64,000 bases of DNA. It comes from Angiostrongylus vasorum. Lineage: Eukaryota > Nematoda > Chromadorea > Rhabditida > Metastrongylidae. The stretch covers positions 930,001-994,000 of the forward strand of contig JADANN010000120.1 of assembly GCA_018806985.1 (NCBI GenBank), read 5' to 3'. The notes under the pieces were generated by a model that was not told where the DNA came from, ran no database searches, and saw only the letters and a list, made by a program, of their open reading frames with translations. This document shows positions 1 to 10,689 of this stretch, in pieces. Every line of letters starts with the position of its first letter. The stretch's first letter is position 1. The position numbers and the translations under genes were made by a program.

Positions 1-266
1 GCAACTAACGACAAAATTTAAATAAACTACATTCTCCTTGACGGAATGTAAGTAAAATTCCTGTCACAAGACATCACTACCACCAGAAACATCACGAAGA
101 TCACTTTCCTACTTGCACAAATATCGTTTCTATCTTAACCTTTTTATTTACTGCCTATTCTTTTTTAACGCAAGACACCTGCGGTCCGGAGTTTTGCAAA
201 TATCTCAAGTTATATCGTTTCTATATTTACCTTTCTCGCCCCATAATAAACAATCCTTAAATAAAC

Positions 267-267
<1 letters not shown>
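1..267. other. Window edge with MITE-terminus remnant
   Basis: No gene is visible. Around 170-208 there is a copy of the inverted-repeat MITE terminus found elsewhere in the window (CTGCGGTCCGGAGTTTTGCA followed by AATATCTCA). The short open frames here are not supported by any recognisable protein. Confidence 0.5.

Positions 268-360
<93 letters not shown>
268..360. repeat. (TA)n microsatellite
   Basis: About 90 bases of uninterrupted TA dinucleotides. It generates spurious Tyr-Ile reading frames on both strands. Confidence 0.97.
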
Positions 361-364
<4 letters not shown>

Positions 365-705
365 CCTCCCGACGGTTTACCGCCTCATCGTGGCTGGGTG
401 TTCCTGGGTGTCGGACTGCGATGTACAGCGGGGGGATTCGTCCCACGGGCAGCTCTCCCAAGCTGAGAAGGAGTCCAGCGTTTTCAACAGGAAGCCTAGC
501 TAAAAGTAAACCAATACCAGAATCCACCACCATCTTGGTATCAAAGTCGCATGGTGGTAAATCTCCTCTGATCCACAAGGACTGCGACTGCCTGTCGTGG
601 TGACGACCTAGGGCAGACTTTGGCCAGGTTGTCCTCGGGATTCCAAGGAAACACAATAGCTTAACCAGCAAATTCCCGAAAAATGGTGGTTATGCTGGGG
701 ACCGC
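365..705 (-). repeat. Dispersed ~360 bp repeat (family D), copy 1
   Basis: This block is similar to 706-1065 (same orientation) and to 26755-27150 and 57790-58165 (opposite orientation). Shared landmarks include the CCTCATCGTGGCTGGGTGTT end, a CCACAAGGACTGCGACTGCC-like centre, and a run around AGCCTAGCTAAAAGTAAACC. Open frames within it are conserved between copies only because the DNA repeats; no known protein domain is present. Confidence 0.85.
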
Positions 706-1065
706 ACGAGGTGTTCCTGCGCGTCGGACTACGATGTACAGCGGGGGATACATCCCTTGGCAGGGGTTTCCCAAACTGAAAAGGAGTCCGGCGTTTCCAG
801 CAGAAAGCCTAGCTAAGAGTAAACGATTACCAAGATCCATCACCGTCCTGGTATCAAAGTCGCATGGTGGTAAATCTCCCTCTGATCCACAAGGGCTGCG
901 ACTGCCTGTGGTGGTGAAGACCTGGGGAGACTTTAGCCAGGGTGACCTCGGGACTCCAGGGAACCATAATGGCTTAATAAGCAAGTCCCTGAAAAATGGA
1001 GATTATGCTGGTGGCCGCACAACTAGTGAGGACTGGCCATTCAAGTATTCAAGTAAGTAAGTAAG
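706..1065 (-). repeat. Dispersed ~360 bp repeat (family D), copy 2
   Basis: A second copy directly follows copy 1 head-to-tail, and both are flanked by TA microsatellites. It ends in a short GTAA/AAGT tandem run at 1044-1075. Confidence 0.85.
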
Positions 1066-1077
1066 TAAGTAAGTAGA

Positions 1078-1118
<41 letters not shown>

Positions 1119-1128
1119 TATATATATA

Positions 1129-1170
<42 letters not shown>
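1078..1170. repeat. (TA)n microsatellite with TGCA interruptions
   Basis: TA dinucleotide run interrupted twice by TGCA. It marks the right edge of the tandem family-D pair. Confidence 0.95.
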
Positions 1171-1171
<1 letters not shown>

Positions 1172-2717
1172 ATTGTGGGCAAGATTAATCCGTAATTGCT
1201 TCAGATATTATAGAGTTATAAGCTTAACAAATGTAAACCCAACGAAAAGCATTTTCAAGCATGCGCCGTCTACGAAATAAAGCAGGAGCCATGTGGGCGA
1301 GTTTATGAGATGTTGACTAACGTCGTGGTCTCATGTAGCACACTATTCAAGGGTTACGCCGAGGGATAGGTAGATGTGGATAAGGCCAACGGTCGATAAC
1401 TCCACTCTTGTATGCCCTTCCAACGCTACGTAACACATTTGCCTATTGACAGCACACATCACGGAGGACCTCATCCACTTAAACGACATAACACTTCAGA
1501 AATAATTTATGCAGCCAAAACGTTCCGTAATTAAACACCATTAGCAAATTTTCAATAAAACCATAAGTGAAAGAGTAACCAGCAACACTAAAACCCATTC
1601 TCAAGGGTAAAAGCACTGACACGTTCGAGTCAAACATATAAGCATATTTGAGAAAATTTACATTTAAAATCATTACCATCTTCTCTACAAATAAAAACAG
1701 AGACCCAGAAAGCTGGGCATTTAGTAAAATCCCCTCCTACTACTCCGTATAATATGAATCACCGTGATCATTTATATGGTGAAATTTACCCTGGGAAATT
1801 AATTGGAACATAAGCGAAGAAAACACTTAAGTAGAGTGAAGAGTGCAAGGAGGTCATCTGCCACAAGTACACACCATTGTAATACCTGTTTGATGAAACA
1901 TCAAGAAGAAACCAGTTCCAGAACAAAAGTGTTTATTGAAAAGCTACATCCACGCCTAATTTATGTTCTCCTGCCCATGCGTGGCACAGTTAAAGGGTTG
2001 ATGAGTACAACTTAAGGTTTTAATCAAATCGAGCAAACAGGAAGATATCCGCGAAGTCGGAACTTCTTGTAATATATTGTAGAATCTTTGTGAAATGCAT
2101 TGAGCGTTACGAAATCCTCATACGTAGTCATATGACTTTCTCTCTGCCTCTCCAGCAGAAGAATAAGCTCTCAACCTAACAGGCAGTTTCTGTTCTACCC
2201 ACTCAGATGATAGGATACAATTTCAGTGAGAAAGTGTGATAAGTGTGAAACCCAAGTCCAGTTGTAAAATTACCCTTAGATGTCCACGTAAAGTCCTGTC
2301 CAAAAAAAATATTCTACTATGAGGACGTTCACCTTTGAAGGCCACTCAGTAGCACTTCTTCCACATAATTACGAGTTTCATCTCACTGAAAAACAAGTAT
2401 GCAAGGATGTAAAGTTCCGTTCAAAATAACTAGACTGACAGAGGACGAAGGCCACAACAATGACAATTGTGAGCCACAAAGCTTCGAAAATGAACAATTT
2501 TTTAAAAAGAATTTGGTTAGTCGAGATCGGAATAATTGTTTGAATTGAAATTCTTTGATCACTGGCGTTCTCAGTAGAGTAATAATCACTTTGCTCTTAT
2601 CTGAATTAACGCCTGATTCATAAGTGATCATCTCAGAGTACTCAAGCTACTTTCAAGCAGATGAAGCTCACTCTTAAAGGACTGCTTCTGCGTCCATTTC
2701 TTGCTGATTCTCTATTA
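1171..2717. other. Intergenic, downstream of the TBCEL-like gene
   Basis: No coding pattern or known repeat was recognised. The open frames at 1479-1679, 1803-2015 and 2383-2631 are short and lack recognisable domains. The 3' untranslated region of the TBCEL-like gene must lie at the right end of this stretch, but no clear polyadenylation signal can be assigned. Confidence 0.4.
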
Positions 2718-5700
2718 TTAGTAGATAGATAAACGCTGGTACCGTACCTGCAAATTTAGGATGTCGCCATCTTCAATACGATGGCTGTGAAGAGACATTC
2801 CGTGGTATCGGAACTCTTCCACCCAACCATCCTTCGTGGTGAGAAACACTCGGAGGCGTGCATATGGTATACCGCATTCCTTCTCCAACGATCTACAGTA
2901 TCAGACAACTTGGAGTTTTACTTTGCATGTGGATGTTTATTTCATTTTGATGTATCACAGATTTAAAAAACATAGCAAGCGTACATTGTGATCGTTCACA
3001 AGATATCTACTCATAGTGGATTCCATGGAAGTTTACCTATTTTCAAGAGAATGTCAACACAAAATCTCGATTGCATTCATGGCTGATATTAAAGCACTCA
3101 CTTCATCAGCTGACCAACGCTTCTGTTGAGATTTATTCGAAGTTTGGCTTTATAGTTAGACTCTTCACAAAAGACTTGCACAACAGCTGATGATTTCGGC
3201 GTGAGGTCAACCTTAACTAACTTCTCCACATGTCCATGCTTTTCAATTAGACGTGCATAATGGTATGGCTTGTCATCTCGATCCTAAAATGTAGTGAAAT
3301 TACCCAAAATATCCGCTGGAGATATCAATAGAAACTTTAAAGGATAGATAAAACACCATACTTGATAGTAACGAATAAAATATCGTTCAGATTGCTCCCG
3401 TTGCTCCGGTGTAATTATAGAACCATTTAGCACCCGAAGATTACGAATTCTTGCCACAACTAAATGGATTCGCTCATCTTCGTTGAACGATTCAAGTAGT
3501 GGAATTGCGACGATCCTCAAATTTACTAAAGAAGGAAGCCGATCCAAGCTGTCAATGCTTTCCCAATCGGAAATTTCCGTCTAAAAACAGGTAGGTCTAA
3601 ACAACAATTACATTGTGACACGCAACATGATTGACGATAATGATAATAACATGCATAATTCACTTTGACTACGAAAACTACAGTGGCCTTATATTAACTC
3701 TATAGTAATAATGGAGTTACTTATTAAAAATCATGGGTTAACTTGGCACTTTTCTGAAGATCACCAATTCCACAATTCCCAAGTAATTCGATACCTTCCC
3801 CAGGTTCAACGACTGTAGTGAACTGAGTTTGTCAAGTGATGACTGATAAGCGACAGATTTAATCGGATTTTCACAAAGAAAAGCCGTTTTCAGACTGGGA
3901 AATCGATGTATGAAACGAACGATGAGATCCCAATCGCCAACATGACACCTGCAACATTACAAGTCAGTACGTCTCGTTATTATAACGTCACAATGACAAG
4001 ACAAAAATCTCAGCAAAATGCCAGCAACTACGTTCGACGGCAAGAGCATTTTATGTTGTCTATTCTTCTTGGATCAATCATTTTCAAAGCATTATTTTAT
4101 TATTCTTACGAAGACTCTATTACCATTCCTCTTGTTTGTACGCTTTCCCTTACAAAATTCACTTCGAATATGATCATAAATAACATATAAAAAATTCCTC
4201 TAAGGCAAACCTATTCATATGTATTGTCTTCACTGATTCGTTCATAATAGATGTGTCATCAGTGGATAGATCGAGCTGGTTGTCCGAAAGATGCAACTCT
4301 TGCAGAAACGGTGTTTGTTTTAGAATTGACGACAAAGATTTCAGCATAAGATTTGTGCCATTCAAAATCAGTGTATGCAGTAAAGGGGTTGATGGCAAAT
4401 CGATAGAGATCTGCAATTCCAACGATAAGAAAAAGTCAAAAAAATAGCAGTAGGAATAAATAACTTAAGATATCATTTGTGGCGAAAGTCGTTATACACC
4501 ATACGTTATGTTGCATATGGTGCACTGCTACACAGACAGCATATGTCACGTAATCAAGCTTGACTTTAGTGTACTCTATTATCTCATATTCAGAACTCTA
4601 CATCTAATACATAACGTTCGAGATGTATCGCGCCTACTACATGTGTAGGGTGGCAAACTAGACGAAGGCATTGTATCCAGTGCGTCTCTCCTGATCAGTA
4701 ATATATTTTGCCACATTGAGTTCTCTTACCGCACTTTTTTCTATTCAATCTGGGTCTTTTACATCAACATTATTTCTGGCCTAGACAACGAAAACCTGCT
4801 CTCTACAGTTGACAGTTTGCAATTTCGGAAGAGTTATTTTGCGGACAGACTTTCACTATCAGTGCTTTGACGACAAAACCCGTTTTCCGACAAATGACGC
4901 TAATTTCTCCACCATTAATAGCCAAAACAGTACAGCAAATTCACTTCAATAAGTCTATCAATTTTTTTAACTATTTAACTCCCCGGTGATAAAGAAGTTA
5001 TCAGTGGTTATCGGAGGAACAGAACGGTTACGCATGTGGCAAGACGCGACGGGAGGTTCAACGCTGGTCTTCTGTTGACCACAACAACAATATCATAGGA
5101 AATTTTTTTTGAAAAACTTAATTAATTTAACTTGCAATAAAAAATCAAAAAGTGCGTTTTTTCACCACCGTTAGCATAACAGTAACGAACAGCAACCACC
5201 CTTATAGTAACGGTCCTTCACCCAACCCCCATACCTTGTTGCAGAGCTTCACCTGATTGCTCTTATCGACCTAGAGCGCACACTTACACAATTGTTCAAA
5301 CAGGTAGTTTTAGAAAAAAGAAAGGCAGGGAGAGGGCGGGGATCAATTTACAGCAGAAAGTACGACATTAATTCATCGTTATTCTTAATACTAATGTTAA
5401 TTGTACAAATTAATGAGAAATTACTGCTCTAATTAGCATTATAGGTATAGCAATAGCAATGGTATAAGGGAGCATAAAAAAAATACGAGAAAAAAATAAA
5501 AGTACCGCCTAATTTAATTCTATGAACTAAAATGGAACTCCTCATCCTTTCTTCAATATTTCAATAAATGTGCTTTAAAATAAACATTTTTTTAAATAGG
5601 GATGATGTACTGTTCCCTTTTTTAACCTGGCTGGTTCATTCTGTCATCAACTGAGACAAAGATTTACTCAGCAGTCGTAGTAGACAGTTACCACTTTTTG

Positions 5701-7974
5701 TCACTCGAATGATCTAGTCTCTGCCAAAATCCGAATAGTATGTGACTCGAGTGAAGATGGAAAGTTGACAGCGAATACTGCTCTCCTTTGGCGTTTCTTA
5801 CTGATGCAACTTCCTTAGCTTTCAGAATCGGTGAAAATTAGGAGGAATGAACAGCCGCCGCACAATTGCATTTTCACCTCTCAGAATATTAACACTTCAC
5901 TATGGGATGTGGAACTGCTGGGAAGTGTTTTCGTTTAATTTATTAAGCTTTTAGGATTCCCTGGAGATACTCTTTCCCGCAAAAGGATTTTGCCATTTGC
6001 ATAATTTGGAATCTGCATTCTTATAAATCGCAATATATTACAAATGAAAGACTAAATTCTTGTATACGGTATTTTCTATATCTGTCCTTTCTATACGACA
6101 AGAGTACAACCACAAAGACTTGTCGGTGAAAACATGTCTCTACTGATGTACTAAACCACTGAAGTTTGACACTCTGAGACATCTTTCCGACATGATAAGA
6201 CGGTAAACCATTGAGTAGATTTCCCCAGAATGAATCAATGCTCGGGTAGTAGGACAAAGAAATTCAGCAATGTTTGTTTTTCTCTACAGAAATAGCTATT
6301 AAGTCTTATTACCAGAACTTTTTACTGCTATTTCAAGCGATGTGTCCAAGAACATTTGTTTTGCAATCCACAATTTACCAGGTTTAATCGATCCGAAGCC
6401 TGAGGAACTGCGCGTACAGTAACCACTTGATCGTTTGTGTTCACCAGTAGCTTCTCCTGATTGTAGCCTTCGATAACGTGTTATCTTAATGAGCTGGCGA
6501 AGACGGAAGCGTACTCAACTCTAGACATTATAGTAAGACGTTACCCTTGTCAATCCACTTTTACACCACTATATCGCTGGGATAACGTTGTGCTGCCAAT
6601 GGCTCTCTTATCTGTTCCATGTGGATGACCCAATTAGGAAGCCGTTTGCTGTTTTTTCTACGGATGCCGACAAAATAGATCCTTCTCCGTAGGAAATTTG
6701 CAACGAAAATAAAAATTCTGAATCAATTATGGGTATCATAAAGATGTTTTCCCTCGTCCAACAAATGGTCTTATCACAACATACTGAGCCGCATCACAAC
6801 AATGTGAGTGCAGCTGCCTTTACTGCACAAATTCAAGAACTTGAGTCCGTATTTGTGCTTCTTATTGTCGATATACTGGCGAAAGATGACTTTTCCCCTT
6901 GAACGCAAGACGGGATCCTCGGTATTCACCTGCTTTCAAGGCCTATATATTTTGCAGTAGCACCTATAGAGAACTTGACTAACTGTCTAATCTTGTATGA
7001 CCAATGGCGAAACAGAGGTTCACAATCATAACATTATCACAGCGGAATAGAACAGAATCTTGTTCATAAGTACGTCAAATTCCCAAGCCCTCTAGTTACC
7101 GAAACTATCAGTGGTTATCGGAAATCGACATCGTTCATAACATGAAGTACATAATGGCTCAATTTTTTTTACCTCGCCATCCAAAGGATTGTGACTGAGA
7201 TTCAGGGTACGCAACTGCGGAAGGTGCTTAAGCAACGCTTGCACACAATTCCACTGAATACGATTCCAAGCAAGATCAGCCTGAATTGATTTAACAATGT
7301 CTTAGTGAGCAAAAAATTAGCCGAGTTCAATTCCAAAATATGCTCTCAAAAACTTCAATTCCTGCTGAAAATCTTTTTAAAAAAGCCTCCGTGGGATTGA
7401 AAAAACATGCCAGACTAGAGGAACAATGTCGCGAACTGAATACTTGGTCATACCTCGGCGACGTGTTGCATGAGGCCTGAAACTTCTGCCACGTTACCTA
7501 AATGAGAGATATTGGCATTGTTGAGCACTACCAACTCCAAAGCACGTTTGCTAGCCATTTTGCACGGTGAACTCCCAGTCTGAAAACCTTCTACAAATGA
7601 AAAAAAAGGAAGAACAGAAGTCATTCCCACAAGAATTTGCCTAGGTATATTTATTAACTTCGGTGTGTCTCACCGATCAAATGAGATTAGCAATTAGTGC
7701 TCATCTAAGCGAAGCAGGCAGCCTTATCGAACTACAGACTGACAGCCAGAAACCGTACATGACAGTACTGCTGGTATAAATAGGATATGCCTTAACCCTA
7801 TTTTAAGTACTTCACATCATATATCAATATCAAGGACAACTGCGACGAAATCATGATTCTATAACTTACAAAATTTGCGAGCACAATATCTTGATCCATA
7901 TAGGCGTCATCGTCGTTCAAATATTTCTGTCCTAGTTTGTACACCAGAGAGCACGTGGTCCCGTCCTCCTCCAT
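2718..7974 (-). CDS. coel-1: Tubulin-specific chaperone cofactor E-like protein (TBCEL/COEL-1 type), 8 exons
   Basis: Predicted relative of TBCEL, a cytoplasmic protein related to tubulin-folding cofactor E that in other animals destabilises tubulin and microtubules. Exons on the minus strand are 7974-7870, 7579-7454, 7280-7173, 4410-4211, 3948-3795, 3580-3362, 3283-3102 and 2892-2718. Together they make 1269 nt, all phases close, and the product is 422 residues, close to human TBCEL (about 424). Leucine-rich repeats run from exon 2 to exon 6 (for example LRTLNLSHNPLDGE and LQELHLSDNQLDL). The family signature SERYFIRYYQ ends exon 6 and KVDLTPKSSA is in exon 7. A C-terminal ubiquitin-like domain follows, ending near RIEDGDILNLQV. 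There is no CAP-Gly domain, which fits TBCEL and not TBCE. The start chosen is the ATG at 7974 in GCCACCATGG context. The last exon is read through to TAA; a further 3' splice after NLQ cannot be excluded. The symbol is that of the C. elegans orthologue and is inferred. Confidence 0.93.
4411..7172. other. 2.76 kb intron of the TBCEL-like gene
   Basis: The intron separates the residues of two adjacent leucine-rich repeats; protein continuity across it is perfect, so no exon is missing. I recognise no transposon or gene inside it. Confidence 0.6.
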
Positions 7975-7986
7975 GGTGGCAATCAG

Positions 7987-7989
7987 CTG
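7987..7989 (-). promoter_or_regulatory. Candidate trans-splice acceptor upstream of the TBCEL-like start
   Basis: A CAG on the minus strand lies 12 bases before the chosen ATG, in the context GGCACTCAG then CTGATTGCCACC. In nematodes such a site could accept a spliced leader. No pyrimidine tract is strong here, so this is tentative. Confidence 0.3.
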
Positions 7990-8115
7990 AGTGCCAAACG
8001 AACCGCGACGCGAGCAAGCAACGCGACGCGGCCGCACTACGCCCCTCAGCGAACGGCACGTTGTGGCAAGCAGTGCTCGAGAGGCGGCACTGTTCAGATC
8101 TAGGCGGGCCACTCA
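7990..8115. promoter_or_regulatory. CpG-rich island directly upstream of the TBCEL-like gene
   Basis: About 120 bases with many CG dinucleotides (GACGCGGCCGC, GCAACGCGACGCG) in otherwise AT-rich DNA, immediately 5' of the minus-strand start at 7974. The overlapping open frames on both strands are explained by GC content and resemble no protein. It may be 5' untranslated or promoter DNA. Confidence 0.4.
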
Positions 8116-8194
8116 ATCAATTATAGTGACGAATGAGTTCTATCCTTCTCTTTGTCCTTGTTTATATTATATGATCAGCGATCTCTTCCAACAA

Positions 8195-8490
8195 TTTACC
8201 TCCTCATCGTGGAGGGGAGGTGTTCCTCGGTCTGGACCGCATGTGCCTGCGGTAGTCAGCACCATTGTGGTTACATCCGCCATATGGGAAAAGGCAACGC
8301 CGAATGGTGTGGTGCATTCAAGCGGTGCTCGCGTACTGGATTCGATTCGATGGACCATCCACATCGCGACAATGACCCGCTGCGGACTATCGACTCGGGT
8401 CAACGTAGCTCTGAAGAAGCTTAAAGCGCCGAAATGTCAGCCGGATAAAAGTTTGTTTATACAAGCAGCGGGTTAGCTCAGTCGTATAGA
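8195..8490 (+). repeat. Composite repeat remnant ending in a hammerhead-like motif
   Basis: It begins with CCTCATCGTGG and GTGTTCCTCGG, resembling one end of family D. It runs through GATTCGATGGACCATC and ends with the motif CTGAAGA...GCGCCGAAATGTCAGC (8406-8442), shared with other repeat termini in the window. A tRNA-like A-box sequence (GGTTAGCTCAGTCG) follows at about 8469-8482. Confidence 0.55.
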
Positions 8491-8529
8491 ACATTGCTGA
8501 TTATTTCTAGCGAGATTTAATGAAAGTCG

Positions 8530-8735
8530 CTTTCAAAGATGTAGTCTAGTCCTCTGTTTTAACTTTCATTTACTACCTACTCTTCTTTTTCTTAGTAAAG
8601 TATGATGTGAAATACAATCACTAGAATGCGGAGATATGAGCAGAACTCGGAACATCATTTGAGCTTCGAACCCTAATCTACCCCTCCTGAGCGTTCGCTG
8701 CTATCCACTACACCAAACGAGCCCCCTTGCGCTGT
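8530..8735 (+). repeat. Degenerate MITE-like terminus (family C)
   Basis: Contains TACTACCTACTCTTCTTTTT, GTATGATGTGAAATACAA and GAGATATGAGCAGAACTCGG, matching the terminal region of the family C inverted-repeat elements at 24250 and 62730. No coding content. Confidence 0.55.
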
Positions 8736-8784
8736 CTTTACGTTCCTGGGAATGGTTGCAGAGCTGAAACATACGAAACGTCCA

Positions 8785-8820
8785 CGCTCTGAGGAAGGCG
8801 ATGTCGCCGAAACGTCAGCC
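8785..8820 (+). ncRNA. Hammerhead-ribozyme-like motif, copy at 8.8 kb
   Basis: GCT, then CTGAGGA, one A, a GGCG/CGCC hairpin with a 4-base loop, then GAAACGTC and AGC. The CUGANGA and GAAA core elements and a short stem I (GCT with AGC) fit a hammerhead. Helix III would have to be the self-complementary ACGT, as in dimeric minimal hammerheads. The extra A before helix II is non-canonical. Confidence 0.4.
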
Positions 8821-9459
8821 ATTGAACAACGACAACAAGAACAATAAGAGCATCTGTACCAACATTGCGTCGGCTAAAAAGGGCAGTTCTTAAGGACATA
8901 TATACAGGTATGCTGGCAACCTCTCCATAACGAATCAGCAATTTAAGAAGAAAATACGATGCCATTACAGCATTAATTCTACTGCCTGTTGTTGGTTTTC
9001 GACGCAAACAAATGTATAGTCAAGTTATGTGCACGAACTACCAATGATTTTATGATGGCATATTGTTCATTACAACCAAGGCTAGTTTCTCAGCAATTTC
9101 AACAACTTGGCCGAAGGTCTGAGAGCCTTATAGATTCATAGAGGAGGCTTTCCTCTTGGTGTAAACGGTCTTTGTAAAATGTTCTTTTTAGTTTTTGGTT
9201 TTCTTAGAACCGGACTTGTACAAGATGAAATAGAAAATGAAACCTATATTTTCAACATTAAGTGCGACAAGCCCAAAAATCAAAGTACAATGGTGGACAT
9301 CATCATGTTCGATTCTATGAAGTCCATATTATTCGGATTAAAATAAAAAACCTTAGCGAGAAAAAAACTATTTTGTGGGTTCCCAAAAAATCGAAATTTT
9401 AACTTAGTAGGACAACAAGACAATCTTCTTGTAGGAAAAGATGTGTGTTCTAATGTTTA

Positions 9460-9695
9460 CTTTAACGAAGATGAGATATTTGCAAAACTCCGGACCCCAG
9501 GTGCCTATGGTGGGGAACGAACGCGCTGTTGTCCTTTCCGGGGAGTAACGCGTTCACCACCACACCATGCAGGTCCTTCGTTTCGCCTGTCTCTCAGCTA
9601 GTTCTATTGATCTTTTTGCCATCAGCAATCACCCGTCAACGGGATTGATCTGGGGAGCCCAAATCGGCATTGAATCCAGTTAAGCTGAGGCTGCA
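9460..9695 (+). repeat. Inverted-repeat MITE-like element (family C), partial
   Basis: It holds GAGATATTTGCAAAACTCCG, GGGGAACGAACGCGCTGTTG and AACGCGTTCACCACCACACC. These are the internal hallmarks of the family C element seen complete at 24250-24620. The right terminus is replaced by the hairpin at 9696-9821. Confidence 0.65.
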
Positions 9696-9821
9696 GTTAT
9701 AATCACAATTTTAAACTTTCTACGTGCTGCCTACTGTTCGTTAAAGTTATATTTCGCAATATACCCTGCCATCAAAAAAACAGTAGGCAGCACGTAGAAA
9801 GTTTAAAATTGTGATTATAAC
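9696..9821. repeat. Perfect 42-bp inverted repeat with 42-base spacer
   Basis: The arm 9696-9737 is the exact reverse complement of 9780-9821; the spacer is 9738-9779. The arms contain CTTTCTACGTGCTGCCTACT, related to the outer edge of family C elements. So this may be a recent snap-back duplication of a MITE end. Confidence 0.95.
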
Positions 9822-9971
9822 TAATGTTTACTGTTCAAATCTATGAAGCTGTTTATGCGCTGGAACGTGCGCGAGAAAGTTCCCGCATGTATGCGTTGAA
9901 ATCAATGCATGCTCCTTATATTATTGTTTAGCAAACAAACGAAGGTGTTATTTTATTCCTTTATTTACGCA

Positions 9972-10010
9972 CAAGTTGACGTTTCGGCGGATTTCGCCTT
10001 CCTCAGAGCC
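9972..10010 (-). ncRNA. Hammerhead-ribozyme-like motif downstream of the Penelope-like ORF
   Basis: On the minus strand: GGCT, CTGAGGA, A, GGCG-AAATC-CGCC, GAAACGTC, AACTTG. It lies about 236 bases after the stop of the GIY-YIG-like ORF in the same orientation. Penelope-like elements are known to carry hammerhead motifs in their terminal repeats. Stem I is weakened here (AAC in place of AGC). Confidence 0.45.
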
Positions 10011-10245
10011 TGGAAAGGTCAAGTTGACAGCAATCTATTCGGCGAAACACTTCCATAACCAAACAGAGAAAATGCTAAACCAAGATTTCAATCATTTTGA
10101 ACACAGAATAGCCTCTTTGCACATTCATCGCTTTCTGTGAGTGTCTTCCACTGAATATGTCTCGTGGAGAGCAACCGCACAGAGTTCACATGGAAGTGTA
10201 ATGTGCCGATCCCATCAGAATAGCAGGCTTATATACTGCCCAATA

Positions 10246-10686
10246 TCACGCGTGATAATGACGTATTCTTCCCTGCGGTTCACTTTCGGATTTCTGGAAT
10301 TGATCTAGAACGCCTCGAGAGTTTTGTGCGCATGTGTTCTCGATTCCCTGTACAAGGATCGTGACGTGTACACCAGAGTCCTCTCCGTTATGCCTCTGCG
10401 TCATATGCGTGCCTAGTGGAGTATGTGGGTTATGTTTACCGACTAGGTGTTCTTTTATACGGACACAGAGTGGTCTACCCCTTTCGCCCATATATTCGTC
10501 CCTACACGCTTTACAAGAGACCAGATAGACTGTACCCGAGCTCATGCAATCACCGTCTCTACCATTACGACAAATTATGCAATTTTTCGTTGCACATAGA
10601 CGGTCATATAGGCGGTTTCGATCTAGCTGGCGTCTAAGAGTACTCGGTGGCATTTCAATTGCGTTTGCCGAATTCTCTAGACCCAC
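10246..10686 (-). pseudogene. Penelope-like element remnant: C-terminal GIY-YIG-like region
   Basis: The 146-residue open frame has a Cys motif CIICRNGRDGDC and then GTVYLVSCKACRDEYMGERG and RIKEHL. This is the layout of the zinc-linker and GIY-YIG endonuclease region at the C-terminus of Penelope-like retroelements common in hookworm genomes. The endonuclease cuts target DNA during retrotransposition; the reverse transcriptase that normally precedes it is not recognisable upstream (10690-12000). The frame loses family resemblance near its end (after about residue 115), suggesting frameshift. It is a truncated, probably dead copy. Its 3' flank carries the hammerhead-like motif and then an AATAAA-like run near 9957-9960. 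Confidence 0.8.
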
Positions 10687-10689
10687 CCT

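Noticed and set aside
113..671. Open frames of 117 and 153 residues on both strands
   Set aside because: They are produced by the (TA)n microsatellite (Tyr-Ile runs) and by family D repeat DNA; no domain is present.
2718..7974. Identification as tubulin cofactor E (TBCE) with a missing CAP-Gly domain
   Set aside because: The SERYFIRYY and KVDLTPKSSA regions, the N-terminus and the total length match the E-like protein (TBCEL), which naturally lacks CAP-Gly.
7798..8116. Minus-strand frame beginning MARLDLNSAASR as the true start of the chaperone gene
   Set aside because: It extends the TBCEL-like protein into CG-rich sequence with no family match; the ATG at 7974 gives the expected family length and a strong context.
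9738..9821. CRISPR-like or tandem repeat array
   Set aside because: Only two arms in inverted orientation exist; there is no repeat-spacer array anywhere in the window.
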